Counted from the stretch's first letter, positions 31,500 to 43,004 are shown. The stretch: 64,000 nucleotides of DNA from Paludisphaera mucosa (GCF_029589435.1 NZ_JARRAG010000001.1:1912808-1976807), one strand, 5' to 3'. Numbers and translations are program-made. The notes: generated by a model not told the origin, from the sequence alone.

Positions 31500-32828
31500 A
31501 TGCCGTCGAAATCGCGAATCATCGCCTGCTCGGGCCCCTCGCGGCGCGCGATCCTGAAGGCCGGCGCGCTCGGATTCCTGGGCCTGGGTCTCGACGAGGC
31601 GTTCCGCCTGCGGGCGCTCGGCGAAGGGCCGTCGACCAAACCGGCCGCCGCGCGCAACTGCATCCTGATCTGGCTCGCGGGGGGCGCGTCGCACATCGAT
31701 ACGTTCGACCCCAAGCCCGACGCGCCCGCCGACGTCCGCGGCGACTTCAAGCCGATCGCCACGTCGGTCGCCGGCGTGCAGGTCAGCGAGGTGCTGCCGA
31801 ACCTGGCCAGGATCCTCGACCGGGTCACGCTGATCCGCAGCATGACCTCGCCCGAGTCCGACCACGACCGGGCCTCGCACCACCTGCTGACGGGCTATCG
31901 GCCCTCGCCGGCCCAGGTCTACCCCAGCTACGGCAGCGTCGTCTCCAAGTGGCGCGAGGCGAGCCGGGGCCTCTTGCCGCCGTACGTCGCCGTCCCCGAT
32001 CCGCCTTCGTCGTCGATGAGCGGGTACCTGACGCCGGCGTACGACCCGTTCGCGGTCTCGGGCGACCCGAACCAGGAGAACTTCCGCGTCAGCAACCTTT
32101 CTCCGCCCGACAAGCTGACGCTCGAACGCCTGCTGCGACGCCGGGCGATGGTCAAGAGCCTCGACGACTTCGCGCGCGACGTCCCGCCCACCCCGCTGAC
32201 GCGCAGCCGCGACCAGTTCGCCGACCAGGCCTACAGCCTGATGACGTCGAGCGCGGCCCAGGCGGCGTTCCGGCTGGGGGACGAGTCGGCCGACGTTCGC
32301 ACCCGCTACGGCCGCAACACGTTCGGCCAGTCGTGCCTGCTGGCCCGACGGCTCGTCGAGGCCGGCGTCTCGTTCGTCACGGTCAACGATCGCGGCCCCG
32401 GCCCGCTGGGCTGGGACACCCACGCGCAGAACTTCCCGATGATCAAGGACACGCTGGCCCCGGCGCTCGACCAGGGCCTCGCCGCCCTGATCGCCGATCT
32501 CGGGGAACGCGGCCTGCTCGACGACACGCTCGTCGTGATGATGGGCGAGTTCGGCCGCACGCCCAAGATCAACGCCAACGCCGGCCGCGACCATCACGGC
32601 CGCGCCAACAGCGTGCTGCTGGCCGGGGCGGGCATTCCCGCGGGGCTCGTCCTCGGCAAGACCGACGCGAACGGCGACTCGCCGACCGAACGCCCCGTCA
32701 CGCCGGCCGACCTGGCGAGCGTGCTCTATACCAAGCTCGGGATCGACCCCGAGCACAAGTACGAGGCCCCCGACGGCCGGCCGATCCGGCTCGTCGAGGG
32801 CGCGACGCCGCCCCGGGAATTGCTCTGA
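31500..32828 (+). CDS. DUF1501 protein, Tat-exported
   Basis: 442 residues. The N-terminus SRRAILKAGALGFLGLGLDEAF is a Tat-type signal. DUF1501 features: NCILIWLAGGASHIDTFDPKPDAPADVRGDFKPIATSVAG, PNLARILDRVTLIRSMTSPESDH, LVEAGVSFVTVNDRGPGPLGWDTHAQNF and LVVMMGEFGRTPKINANAGRDHHGR. The domain belongs to the alkaline-phosphatase-like fold. It follows the DUF1549/1553 gene after 31 bases, the conserved planctomycete arrangement. Confidence 0.9.
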   Translation: MPSKSRIIACSGPSRRAILKAGALGFLGLGLDEAFRLRALGEGPSTKPAAARNCILIWLAGGASHIDTFDPKPDAPADVRGDFKPIATSVAGVQVSEVLPNLARILDRVTLIRSMTSPESDHDRASHHLLTGYRPSPAQVYPSYGSVVSKWREASRGLLPPYVAVPDPPSSSMSGYLTPAYDPFAVSGDPNQENFRVSNLSPPDKLTLERLLRRRAMVKSLDDFARDVPPTPLTRSRDQFADQAYSLMTSSAAQAAFRLGDESADVRTRYGRNTFGQSCLLARRLVEAGVSFVTVNDRGPGPLGWDTHAQNFPMIKDTLAPALDQGLAALIADLGERGLLDDTLVVMMGEFGRTPKINANAGRDHHGRANSVLLAGAGIPAGLVLGKTDANGDSPTERPVTPADLASVLYTKLGIDPEHKYEAPDGRPIRLVEGATPPRELL

Positions 32829-32855
32829 ACCGGGGCGGCGGAGGGTTCGAGGAGG

Positions 32856-33299
32856 TCAGGCCGTCGCGGAGCAGCAGGCGCGGCAGGCCCGCTCGCACTC
32901 GCGGCAGATCTCGGCGCACTTCTTCATCATCTCGCCCTGGCCCTTGTCGCAGGCCGCGGCGCAGTCGCGACAGGCGTCGGCGCAGGCCTTGTGGGCGTGC
33001 ATCGCCAGGAGGCTGTGACGCGCCATCAGCGTGACGGCCTGGACGCAGAATGTCTGGCAGTCGTTGGTGATCGCGGCCACCTTGGCGTGCAGGTCGCGAT
33101 TCTCGGTGGCGTCCTTCCCCAGCTCCATCAGGCAGTGGGCGGAAGTCATGTCGCAGATCATGGCGCACTCGCCCATGGTCTTCATGTGGGCGTGGTGCTC
33201 CTTCTTCTTCTCGTCCTGATCGTCGGCCCTCGCCGACCCGGTCATCATCAGGCCGGCCGCCCCGGCGCCCATCACGGTCAGAAGCTCGCGACGTACCAT
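32856..33299 (-). CDS. Exported four-helix Cys-rich protein (copper storage protein-like, DUF326)
   Basis: 147 residues from ATG 33299, with GAGGAGG just upstream. The N-terminus (MVRRELLTVMGAGAAGLMMTGSARA) is a Tat-like signal. The mature part has 15 Cys, mostly in CxxxC spacing on helices (GECAMICD, NDCQTFCVQ, KACADACRDCAAACD, KKCAEICRECERACRACC), which is the Csp1 arrangement that stores Cu(I) in the core of a four-helix bundle. His/Met residues near the N-terminus (KKKEHHAHMKTM) might add copper contacts. Confidence 0.85.
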   Translation of the reverse strand: MVRRELLTVMGAGAAGLMMTGSARADDQDEKKKEHHAHMKTMGECAMICDMTSAHCLMELGKDATENRDLHAKVAAITNDCQTFCVQAVTLMARHSLLAMHAHKACADACRDCAAACDKGQGEMMKKCAEICRECERACRACCSATA

Positions 33300-33497
33300 G
33301 ATCCGTCCTCCTCGTTGTCGTGCAGGGATCTCGAACGCAAGGACAGGGGCGAGCAAGGTGGACGCCCCGATCGGAGGAGCCAGGCAAAACCAGCGCCAAA
33401 GCGACCGATTCGGCGGGGTTGTGGGGCGATCGCCGAGAAGCCATGATGAGGCCATGGAGGCCGCGAGCGGCCCGATCCCACCGCGAGAGGACGGCTC

Positions 33498-35534
33498 ATG
33501 CCGATCGATGACGCGTCGGAAATCCCGGAATGGCGCAGCCTCGTCGACTCGCCCGAAGTCGATTGGAACGCCGTCGCCACCAACGCCGAAGGGCCGTCGG
33601 GCGCCCTGCCGCTGACCGACGAGATGCTCCGGCTCTGGCCGTCCGGCGACCTCTTCGGGCTCTCGCAGAACGCCGGCATGGGCTGGACGCCGTCGGAAAC
33701 GGCCCGCGACCCCTATCTGATTCTGAGCACCCAGGGAGGCCTCCGCGCCGCCGACGGCTCGCCGATCGCGCTAGGCTATCACACGGGCCACTGGGAGATC
33801 GGCCTGCTGGTGAAGGAGGCCGCGGAGGAGCTGAAGCGCCTCGGGACGGTCCCCTTCGCGGCCATGGTCTCCGACCCCTGCGACGGCCGCTCGCAGGGGA
33901 CGACGGGGATGATGGACAGCCTACCGTTCCGCAACGACGCGGCGATCGTCTTCCGCCGCCTGATCCGTTCGCTGCCGCTGCGGAAGGGCGTCCTGGGGGT
34001 CGCGACCTGCGACAAGGGGCTGCCGGCCATGATGCTGGCGCTCGCGGGGATGCCTCGGCTGCCTTCGGTGCTGGTCCCGGGCGGCGTCACGCTGCCGCCC
34101 CGGGTCGGCGAGGACGCGGGCAAGATCCAGACCATCGGCGCGCGCTACGCCCACGGCGAGATCGACCTGCAGGCCGCCGCCGACGCCGGCTGTCGCGCCT
34201 GCGCCAGCCCCGGCGGCGGCTGCCAGTTTTTGGGGACCGCCGCGACGGCCCAGGTCGTCGGCGAGGCGCTCGGGATGTCGCTGCCGCACTCGGCGCTCGC
34301 CCCCTCGGGCCAGCCCGTCTGGCTCGACATGGCGCGGCGGTCGGCTCGCGCGCTCGTCGGGCTCGCCCGCCACGGCCTGACGTCGCGGCACGTCGTGACC
34401 GACGCGGCCGTCCGCAACGCCATGATCGTGCACGCGGCGTTCGGAGGCTCGACGAACCTGCTGCTGCACATCCCGGCGATCGCCCACGCCGCGGGCCTCC
34501 GCCGGCCGGACGTCGGCGACTGGCACGAGATCAACACCCGCGTCCCCCGGCTGGTCAGCGTCCTGCCCAACGGGCCGATCCACCACCCGACCGTCCGCGT
34601 CTTCCTGGCGGGGGGCGTCCCCGAGGTCATGCTGCACCTGCGCGGGCTCGGGCTGCTCGACGAGACGGTCCTCACCGCCTCGGGGACGACCCTGGGACGG
34701 CTTCTGGACTGGTGGCGGGCGAGCGAGCGGCGCAAGCGTTCGCGGGATCGGCTGTATCAGGAGGACGGGGTCGACCCGGACGACGTCGTCATGAGCCCCG
34801 CGCGGGCGCTGGAGCGCGGCCTCACGAGCACCGTGACCTTCCCTCGCGGCAACCTCGCGCCGCACGGGTCGATCATCAAGAGCACGGCCATCGACCCGGG
34901 CGTGGTCGACGCCGACGGCGTCTACCGCAAGCTCGGGCCCACGCGGGTGTTCACGCGAGAGCACGACGCGGTCGCGGCGATCAAGGGGCAGGCCGAGGTC
35001 CCGATCCGCGCGGGGGACGTCGTCGTCCTCATCGGCCGCGGCCCCCTGGGGGCGGGGATGGAGGAAATCTACCAGGTGACGTCGGCGCTGAAGCACCTGC
35101 CGTTCGGCAAGGAGGTCGCCGTCCTGACCGACGCCCGGTTCTCGGGGGTCTCGACCGGGGCCTGCATCGGCCACGTCAGCCCCGAGGCGCTCGCCGGCGG
35201 GCCGCTGGGCAAGGTCCGCGACGGCGACCTGATCCGGATCGTCGTCGATCGGGTCAAGCTCGAAGGGACCGTCGACATGGTCGGGGACGAAGGGGTGGAC
35301 GTCGGGGCGGGGGAGGGGGGGCGGATCCTCGCCGGGCGATCGACGCACCCGTTGCTCTCGCCGGATCCCGACCTTCCCGACGACGCACGGCTCTGGGCGG
35401 CCCTCCAGGAGGTCTCGGGCGGGGTCTGGGGCGGCTGCGTCTACGACGTCGACGCGATCCTCGCGGCGCTCCGGCGCGGGATGGCTCCAAGTTCGAAGGC
35501 CGATTCGGCCGATGATGTCGGTAGAAAGGTGTGA
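33498..35534 (+). CDS. D-xylonate dehydratase, YagF/YjhG family
   Basis: Converts D-xylonate to 2-keto-3-deoxy-xylonate in the xylose-oxidation (Dahms/Weimberg-type) routes; cytoplasmic. 678 residues, family length about 650. Seen: [49 protein letters not shown] and [11 protein letters not shown] (Cys ligands of the Fe-S cluster), [44 protein letters not shown], and [25 protein letters not shown]. The line-up with E. coli YagF/YjhG is close throughout, so this is not IlvD or Edd. No xylose oxidase, aldolase or transporter is nearby. ATG 33498 follows GAGAGGA. Confidence 0.9.
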   Translation: MPIDDASEIPEWRSLVDSPEVDWNAVATNAEGPSGALPLTDEMLRLWPSGDLFGLSQNAGMGWTPSETARDPYLILSTQGGLRAADGSPIALGYHTGHWEIGLLVKEAAEELKRLGTVPFAAMVSDPCDGRSQGTTGMMDSLPFRNDAAIVFRRLIRSLPLRKGVLGVATCDKGLPAMMLALAGMPRLPSVLVPGGVTLPPRVGEDAGKIQTIGARYAHGEIDLQAAADAGCRACASPGGGCQFLGTAATAQVVGEALGMSLPHSALAPSGQPVWLDMARRSARALVGLARHGLTSRHVVTDAAVRNAMIVHAAFGGSTNLLLHIPAIAHAAGLRRPDVGDWHEINTRVPRLVSVLPNGPIHHPTVRVFLAGGVPEVMLHLRGLGLLDETVLTASGTTLGRLLDWWRASERRKRSRDRLYQEDGVDPDDVVMSPARALERGLTSTVTFPRGNLAPHGSIIKSTAIDPGVVDADGVYRKLGPTRVFTREHDAVAAIKGQAEVPIRAGDVVVLIGRGPLGAGMEEIYQVTSALKHLPFGKEVAVLTDARFSGVSTGACIGHVSPEALAGGPLGKVRDGDLIRIVVDRVKLEGTVDMVGDEGVDVGAGEGGRILAGRSTHPLLSPDPDLPDDARLWAALQEVSGGVWGGCVYDVDAILAALRRGMAPSSKADSADDVGRKV

Positions 35535-35775
35535 GACGGGCGATCGAACGGGGCTGGTGGGGCGTCAAGGGAATTTCGGGCGAATCCGGAAATTCCTCAC
35601 AGACCATGCGGGCCTCGAACGATAACTAGTCCACATGGACCGGTCGCGATGAGGAAGTCGCCGGACGATCGGTCGGCTCCGCTCGAACAGGATAGCGATC
35701 CCGGCGCCAGTAGGTCGGTGCGGCTGGAACGCCCGCCGGCGTGTTCGCGCACGTTCCCAAGGAGGGGATAAGACC

Positions 35776-36435
35776 ATGTTCCAATCCGCGCGGCACCTGA
35801 GCCATAAGACCCCGCGCTGGGTTCGCGGCCTTGCCATGGGTGCCCTTACGGCCGCACTCTGCACCACGCACGTCGGCTGCGGCCTGTCGTACGTCTTCCG
35901 CAACATCTCGCCGCTGCACCCGACCGGCTGGTCGTTCGCCTGGCCGATCTTCGCGTCGCAGTCGCAACGCCTCGAAGCGGACATGGAGCGCGAGGAGGTC
36001 GACGGCCGCGTCCCGATCCTCGACCCGATCCCGGGCGACTTCGCCCCCGCCGCCTGCCTCGACCCGCCCAGCGAGGACGAGGTCTGGAACAAGGTGCCGA
36101 AGTTCAAGAACGGCTCGCCCGTCTTCTACGAGACCCAGCGGAACAACGTCCGCTTCCTGATCGAGAAGATCGGCGAGAAGGTCGACCCCTGCCGCGTCTA
36201 CCCGCTGGCCGGGCCCTGCCAGCTCGTCCACTGCCACTACAAGTGCACGGTGTACTACGACGAGCTGTACTGGGCCGACTACCCGATCCCGTTCAACCAC
36301 GTGGATCACAAGGTCGAGGTCGTCTACATTGACAAGGACCACCTCCGTCGCTGTGCGGGCCCGCCGGCCATCGACGCCCCGCCCGCCGTGCTTCCGGTCA
36401 ACCCGTCGACCGGCGCCTCGATGAGCCCGAACTGA
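35776..36435 (+). CDS. Putative lipoprotein, 219 aa, unknown function
   Basis: ATG 35776 follows AAGGAGGGG. A signal with a lipobox-like LCTTHVGCGLSY end suggests lipid attachment. The mature part is rich in acidic and aromatic residues with eight or so Cys (DPCRVYPLAGPCQLVHCHYKCTVYYDELYWADYPIPFNHVDHKVEVVYIDKDHLRRC), perhaps forming disulfides. I know no named family; similar small secreted proteins occur in planctomycetes. A terminator follows, so it is a single unit. Confidence 0.75.
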   Translation: MFQSARHLSHKTPRWVRGLAMGALTAALCTTHVGCGLSYVFRNISPLHPTGWSFAWPIFASQSQRLEADMEREEVDGRVPILDPIPGDFAPAACLDPPSEDEVWNKVPKFKNGSPVFYETQRNNVRFLIEKIGEKVDPCRVYPLAGPCQLVHCHYKCTVYYDELYWADYPIPFNHVDHKVEVVYIDKDHLRRCAGPPAIDAPPAVLPVNPSTGASMSPN

Positions 36436-36923
36436 GCCGACGGCCGACCTGATCGCGACCGATTCCCGAGCTTCGAGCCGGCGTCCCGAGCGTAAAGCGT
36501 GGGACGTCGGCTCTTTTTGTTGCCCGAGTGAACCGTCGAGTCGCCTTTTTTGGATCCCCGGCGTCACACGATGCCTGGGTGCAACGAATCTAGAGCGTGT
36601 GGATCGAGTGCGACGAAGAGGTCGCGGTTCCACGACGGGAGCCCAGGAAGGTCGATCTTTCCCAACGCCGGGCACGGGACCACCGCATCCGCGGCCGCTG
36701 CATCGACGTGCCGACTTGGACCCACACCTTCGAATAGAGGAGCGACATCGTGAGGACTTACCAAGCTCACCGTAATCGTTCCGACAGTTGGCCCGCGAGG
36801 ACGGATCGCCTAGGTTCTATTCCGGACGAGTGGCGGCCGAGCCCGCCGCACAGTCAGTTGAAGGGTGGGACGATTCCGCACGCGGCGGGTGCTCCTCAGC
36901 CGGGAGCCAAGGAGTTCGGGACA
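36436..36923. other. Intergenic stretch before the kinase gene
   Basis: 488 bases. Contains the terminator at 36475-36519; the rest should hold the kinase promoter but shows no clear hexamers. An ATG at 36750 lies in frame with the kinase but lacks a ribosome binding site and codes for a non-family lead. Confidence 0.5.
36475..36519 (+). terminator. Rho-independent terminator
   Basis: 13-base-pair stem (36475-36487 with 36501-36513, one G-T pair), 13-base loop, followed by TTTTTGTT. It ends the lipoprotein gene transcript. Confidence 0.8.
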
Positions 36924-38564
<1,641 letters not shown>

Positions 38565-38667
38565 ACCCGCCCGGCCGGGTCGCCGACTTGCCCGCCACCG
38601 GGTTCGCGGCCTACAATCGGCGTCTCGAAGCAGACTCCGACAGGACGCGTACCGCAGGGGACCGGCG

Positions 38668-39567
38668 ATGACTCTGGAGACGACTGCGACCAACCCATCC
38701 GAGCCTCCCGAGGCGAAGCCCGCGGGAAGGCCCGCGCGGCGGCCGTCGGCCGATCAGGTCCCCGCTTCGCTCGTCCCCGCGAGCGGCTGGCACTTCCTCC
38801 ACCTCTTCTACACCGTGGACCGCGACGCCCTCCTGGACCTGGAACCTGAGGAGCTGAGCGAAGGGCGAGACGCCCTCGTCGCGATCCTCGGGACCAAGCC
38901 CGAGGGCGTCGAGCAGTTCCAGTGCTTCGCGGTCCCGGGCCACAAGGCCGACTTCGGGGTGATGCTCGCGGGGCCCGACCTCAAGGCGATCCACGGCGTC
39001 CAGAACGCGATCGCCGCCTCGACGCTGGGCGCGGCGCTGACGCCCTCCTACTCGTTCTATTCGATCACCGAGGTCTCGGAGTACGTCCCCGACGCAGAGC
39101 AGTACGCGGCGATCCTCCGCGACCGCGAGAAGCTCGACCCCGAGTCCAGCATGTTCAAGGCGAAGGTCGCCTCCTACGCCGAGCGGCTCGGGCCCATGAA
39201 CCAGCACCGGCTCTACCCCGAGTTCCCCGACTGGCCCTGCTTCTGCTTCTATCCCATGAGCAAGATGCGCCAGGCGGGCCAGAACTGGTACTTGCTGCCG
39301 TTCGCCGAGCGCTCCGAGCTGATGGCCCAGCACGGCCGATCCGGGATGGCGTACGCCGGCAAGGTCAGCCAGGTCATCACGGCGTCGACCGGCCTCGACG
39401 ATTGGGAGTGGGGCGTCACGCTCTGGGCGCGGAACCCGCTCTTCCTCAAGGACATCGTCTACACGATGCGGTTCGACGAGAGTTCCGCGAAGTACGCCCT
39501 GTTCGGCGACTTCTACTTCGGCTACATCGTGCCGCCCGCCGAGCTGGTCGAGGTGCTCAAGATCTGA
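38668..39567 (+). CDS. hemQ: Coproheme decarboxylase HemQ (chlorite dismutase family)
   Basis: Converts coproheme to heme b with hydrogen peroxide in the coproporphyrin-dependent pathway. 299 residues with an extra Pro/Ala-rich N-terminal lead of about 40. Family core: WHFLHLFYTVDRDAL, PMSKMRQAGQNWYLLPFAERSELMAQHGRSGMAYAGKVSQVITASTGLDDWEWGVTLWARNPLFLKDIVYTMRFDESSAKYALFGDFYFGY. The His in AQHGRSG would be the heme ligand. The Arg of chlorite-splitting Cld, which sits near the heme, cannot be placed with certainty, but the sequence follows the HemQ rather than the Cld branch. Confidence 0.9.
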   Translation: MTLETTATNPSEPPEAKPAGRPARRPSADQVPASLVPASGWHFLHLFYTVDRDALLDLEPEELSEGRDALVAILGTKPEGVEQFQCFAVPGHKADFGVMLAGPDLKAIHGVQNAIAASTLGAALTPSYSFYSITEVSEYVPDAEQYAAILRDREKLDPESSMFKAKVASYAERLGPMNQHRLYPEFPDWPCFCFYPMSKMRQAGQNWYLLPFAERSELMAQHGRSGMAYAGKVSQVITASTGLDDWEWGVTLWARNPLFLKDIVYTMRFDESSAKYALFGDFYFGYIVPPAELVEVLKI

Positions 39568-39598
39568 CGCCGAGCCGGCCGTAGCGAAGGGGGCCGAG

Positions 39599-40192
39599 AT
39601 GAACGCAAGTCGGCCGGCCGAGCTGGTCCTGGCCAGCACGTCGCCCTATCGCCGCGTTTTGCTGGAGCGGCTGGGCCTCCCTTTCCGCTGCGTCGCGCCG
39701 CCGTTCGACGAGGCGAGCCTGCCTCGCGAGGGGCTCGGCCCGCGCGAGCTGGCCGAGACGCTCGCCCTGCGCAAGGCCGAGACCGTTCGGGATCGCGAGC
39801 CCGCGGCCGTCGTGATCGGCTGCGACCAGCTCGTCTCGTTCGAAGGCCGGGTCTTCGGCAAGCCGGGCGACGCGGCGACGGCCCGGGACCAGCTCGAAGC
39901 GATGTCGGGAAAAACCCACGAGCTGATCACGGCGATGGCGGTGTTCGCCTCGGGCCGGGTCGTCGCGCACACCGACGTGACCCGCCTGACGATGCGGCGT
40001 CTCGACCGCCGGGCGATCGAACGCTACGTCGAGCGCGACCGGCCCCTCGACTGCGCGGGGAGCTACAAGCTGGAGCAGGGGGGGGTGGCCCTGTTCGAGC
40101 GGATCGCGTCGGAGGACCACACGGCGATCACGGGCCTGCCGCTGCTGGCCCTGACGCGAATCCTGGCGGAGCTGGGGTTCCAGACCCCTTGA
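39599..40192 (+). CDS. Maf-family nucleoside triphosphate pyrophosphatase
   Basis: Hydrolyses non-canonical or methylated nucleoside triphosphates (dTTP/UTP or m7GTP); cytoplasmic. 197 residues. Seen: ELVLASTSPYRRVLLERLGLPF (Maf signature), RKAETV, VIGCDQLVSFEGRVFGKPGD with the catalytic Asp, and GSYKLEQGGVALFERIASEDHTAITGLPLLAL. The sub-branch resembles YceF (SYKLE). It lies 31 bases after hemQ in the same direction and probably shares its transcript. Confidence 0.9.
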   Translation: MNASRPAELVLASTSPYRRVLLERLGLPFRCVAPPFDEASLPREGLGPRELAETLALRKAETVRDREPAAVVIGCDQLVSFEGRVFGKPGDAATARDQLEAMSGKTHELITAMAVFASGRVVAHTDVTRLTMRRLDRRAIERYVERDRPLDCAGSYKLEQGGVALFERIASEDHTAITGLPLLALTRILAELGFQTP

Positions 40193-40211
40193 TCCGGCCG
40201 ACGACGGCGGC

Positions 40212-40619
40212 TCAGGGCTCGTCGTCGAACCCGCCAGCACGCGGGCCGACGCCCAGGACCCGGTCGATGGAGCGCACGAGCTTCTCCATCGCGAACGGCT
40301 TGCGGATGTAGTCGCGGACGCCCAGCATCTCGGCGTAGGCGCGGTGCCGGCTGCCCTCGTTGCCCGTGATCATGATCGTGGGGATGAGGCCGCCGGGGCG
40401 GCTGCGGAGCTTCTCGAGCACGAGGAAGCCGCTCTTCTTGGGCATCATCATGTCGAGGATCAGCAGGTCGGGGTTCTCGCGCTCGGCCACCATCAGGCCG
40501 GAATTGCCGTCGCGGGCGACGAGGATCCGATAGCCTCGGTTCTCCAGGATCGTGCGCATCGACTCCACGATCTCGTGATCGTCGTCGACCAGCAGGATGG
40601 TGCGTTGTTGTGGATTCAT
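40212..40619 (-). CDS. Single-domain response regulator
   Basis: 135 residues, a receiver domain only. Acidic pair at VDDDHE, phosphorylated Asp in LLILDMMMPKKSG, TIMITGNEG for the Thr position and YIRKPFAM for the conserved Lys. No output domain, as in CheY-like or PilG-like proteins. It ends opposite maf (gap 19 bases). Confidence 0.9.
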   Translation of the reverse strand: MNPQQRTILLVDDDHEIVESMRTILENRGYRILVARDGNSGLMVAERENPDLLILDMMMPKKSGFLVLEKLRSRPGGLIPTIMITGNEGSRHRAYAEMLGVRDYIRKPFAMEKLVRSIDRVLGVGPRAGGFDDEP

Positions 40620-40923
40620 GGCGTTGGTTTCTCTAACTCGACCGCGTCGGCGCGAAGGGAGTTCACGAGGCGTGACCCCAGTTTATCCCCGGCCCGGCGG
40701 GGGGGCAAGGGGCGCAACGGGTCGCGACGCTTCAAGGTCTTGCGGAATGCGAATATGTGGAATCACCGGATGAATCGGGCCGATGCGCGCCGGAGGGGGG
40801 CAGCCCCTTCCCGGCGACCGCCCCGAAGGTCATAATCGAGGATGGCTTCGGCCGTTCACATCGAAAACAGACCTGATTTTGTGCGAGTCGCGATCGTCGA
40901 CGCGAGGGGGAGGGCGGGACGCC
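40620..40923. other. Intergenic stretch between divergent genes
   Basis: 304 bases between the response regulator and the lipoprotein gene; a promoter for each is expected. No clear hexamers or hairpins. Confidence 0.45.
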
Positions 40924-42000
40924 ATGAGACCTTGGAACGCCTGGCTGTACGGCCTCGGACTGACGGGGGTGCTGGTCTTCGGGCTGGCGGGGTGCGGCGG
41001 CGGGGACGTCCCCGACGCCGGCGACGATCAGGCGGCGACGGAAGAGGCCGGCGACGGCCCGACCGAACCGGCCCCGCCGCCGACGCCGGAGCCCGCTCCG
41101 GCCGCGACGAAGGGCGAGGCCGTCGCCGACGAGGCCGCGCCGGCCACGCCGACCGGCCTGCCGCAGAGACCGCCGGGACCGGACGGGACCCCCGGGGCCG
41201 TCGCGGCCGCCCCGTCCTCCTCGTCGGCGACGCCCGACGCCGCCCCCGCCGCCACGTCGCCGACCGACCCCGCCGCGGCCAACACCCGGTCCGACACGGC
41301 CGAGATGCTGGCGGCCGCCACCGGCGCGGCGGCCCCGCCGACCACCTCCGAAGCTCCCGCCACGCCGGGCGCCGCCGGGGCCACGCCTCCCGGCGCGCCT
41401 GGGCTGGAGCCGACCGCCGGCGACCTTCTGAACTCGCCCGGCATCCCTTCAAGCGGCCGGGGCCCCGGGGCCTCGGACAGCCTCGTCGGACGCGGGCCCG
41501 GAGGTGAGATGGGCCGCGGCGGCATGAGCGGCTTCCCGGGGGGTCCGGGAGGTTCCGGCGGGGCGGGTGGCGGCGCCAGCGACCCCGGCGACACCAATTC
41601 GCCCGACGGCGCGGTCAAGGCCTTCCTCCACGCGCTCCAGGCCAAGGACAAGGACCGCCTCCTCGAGGCGACCGCCCTGCGGGCCAACAGCGACGAGGGG
41701 GGCAAGTATCGCGAGATGTTCTCGAGGATCATCGACGGCAGCATGTCGGATTCCGAGATCGACGACCTCTCGACCAAGCTCGCCGGCTACACGGTCGCCG
41801 GCGAGAACCAGGTGAAGAGCACCGGCCGCCTGGGCGTGACGATCCGCAAGCAGCTCGAACAGAACGGCGGCTGGCTCCAGCGCACGGTCACCGTCCGCAA
41901 GGAAAAGAAGGGCTGGGGCGTCCTGGACATCTCGGGAGCGACCGAGTTCGACAACGCCCGCTCCTCCAACCCCAACGGCAATCGAGGCCGCCGACCCTGA
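40924..42000 (+). CDS. Putative lipoprotein with low-complexity linker and conserved C-terminal domain
   Basis: 358 residues from ATG 40924, preceded by GGGAGGGCGGG. The N-terminus LTGVLVFGLAGCGGGD is a clean lipobox. An Ala/Pro/Thr-rich then Gly/Pro-rich linker of about 200 residues leads to a C-terminal domain of about 130 residues (SPDGAVKAFLHALQAKDKDRLLEATALRANSD ... RTVTVRKEKKGWGVLDISG), which has the pattern of a NTF2-like/SnoaL-type fold with the usual VRKEKKGWGV closing strand. No enzyme site is visible. Followed by a terminator. Confidence 0.78.
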   Translation: MRPWNAWLYGLGLTGVLVFGLAGCGGGDVPDAGDDQAATEEAGDGPTEPAPPPTPEPAPAATKGEAVADEAAPATPTGLPQRPPGPDGTPGAVAAAPSSSSATPDAAPAATSPTDPAAANTRSDTAEMLAAATGAAAPPTTSEAPATPGAAGATPPGAPGLEPTAGDLLNSPGIPSSGRGPGASDSLVGRGPGGEMGRGGMSGFPGGPGGSGGAGGGASDPGDTNSPDGAVKAFLHALQAKDKDRLLEATALRANSDEGGKYREMFSRIIDGSMSDSEIDDLSTKLAGYTVAGENQVKSTGRLGVTIRKQLEQNGGWLQRTVTVRKEKKGWGVLDISGATEFDNARSSNPNGNRGRRP

Positions 42001-42304
42001 TCCCGACCCTCCAAAGGCGACCCGACGCGGGCCGATTTGGAGCTTTCTGCAAGCGCGTCGAGACTCGCAGTGTAAGAACGCCAAGGCCCGCCCCGAAATT
42101 TTCGGCGGCGGGCCGTTTTTTTCCTCAAGTTTCGCCTTGAACCCTGTCACAACGACCCGCTTTCGGCGACGTCGTCGGTTTGGTACGCGGCGTGCTTTAA
42201 TCCAAGTCTGAAAACTCCGACGATCCACATCATCCGATCCCGTCCGCCACACGTCTCCGACGAACTGAACCGAAACAGGAACCAAGGAAGGAGCCTGTCA
42301 GGCC
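42001..42304. other. Intergenic stretch with terminator and probable promoter
   Basis: 304 bases. The terminator at 42085-42122 is followed by about 180 bases before the next ATG, whose ribosome site AAGGAAGGAG lies at 42286-42295. Nothing else stands out. Confidence 0.5.
42085..42122 (+). terminator. Rho-independent terminator
   Basis: Stem GGCCCGCC (42085-42092) with GGCGGGCC (42107-42114), then G and seven T. Ends the lipoprotein gene transcript. Confidence 0.85.
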
Positions 42305-42622
42305 ATGTCCATCGCTCATTTCAATTTTTGCGGCGTGTTCGAGATGCTCGTCATGTTCTTCCAGACCTTCGGGGTCATGGGCCTCTTCCTCTACCGCCTG
42401 ACCGCCCACCATTCGTATTGGTCGAACGTGGGCCGTTACGGCGTGATCCTGGCCCTTTTCGGGTTGGGCATTTCGGGCGCCCTGTGCGGCCGCCACGATT
42501 CCGAGTTCGCCCTCTTCGCCGGCGGGACCATGACGCTCCTCCTGATCGGCATGACCATCGGGAACAGCAATATCGATGCCGTCGACGCCATGCCCTCGTT
42601 CGGCGAGGCCGAGGCGGCCTGA
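42305..42622 (+). CDS. Small integral membrane protein, 105 aa
   Basis: Three membrane helices are visible: FEMLVMFFQTFGVMGLFLY, YGVILALFGLGISGALC and FALFAGGTMTLLLIGMTIG. Preceded by AAGGAAGGAG and closed by a terminator, so a single-gene unit. The loop after the first helix, HHSYWSNVGR, is polar. No family known to me. Confidence 0.75.
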   Translation: MSIAHFNFCGVFEMLVMFFQTFGVMGLFLYRLTAHHSYWSNVGRYGVILALFGLGISGALCGRHDSEFALFAGGTMTLLLIGMTIGNSNIDAVDAMPSFGEAEAA

Positions 42623-43004
42623 ACCGGCGAGAATTTTCTGGATCATAAGTCCTTCCAAAAATTCGATTTGAAACGACCGGGGCCATTGGGCCCCGTTTTT
42701 TTTTGGGCGGTCGTTTGACCGCCCCCGAAGCGTGCGCCATAGTTCGGGCGAATCAGTTTCTGAATCGTCGGACTGGCGTATTGCGGCTCCCACCCCACCG
42801 ACTCCCATCTTGGTCCGCCAGTCCTTCGATCCGTCTCGTCTCGGCGATCCGCCCGTGACGGCGGGGGTTACCCCCGCCCGACTCGGCCGGTCGCGAGCCG
42901 CAGGCTGACCGTCACGAAGGATTGTTCACCGACCCGAACGACGCCCCGCTCGCCGTTCGCCCTCAGGTCGAGTCGGATCCATGCGGGAGAAGGACTTGCC
43001 CACA
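42623..43004. other. Intergenic stretch with terminator and promoter region
   Basis: 382 bases; terminator at 42678-42704, then a GC-rich region with no clear promoter hexamers. AAGGA lies about ten bases before ATG 43005. Confidence 0.45.
42678..42704 (+). terminator. Rho-independent terminator
   Basis: Stem CGGGGCC (42678-42684) with GGCCCCG (42689-42695), loop of four bases, then nine T. Ends the small membrane protein gene. Confidence 0.85.
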
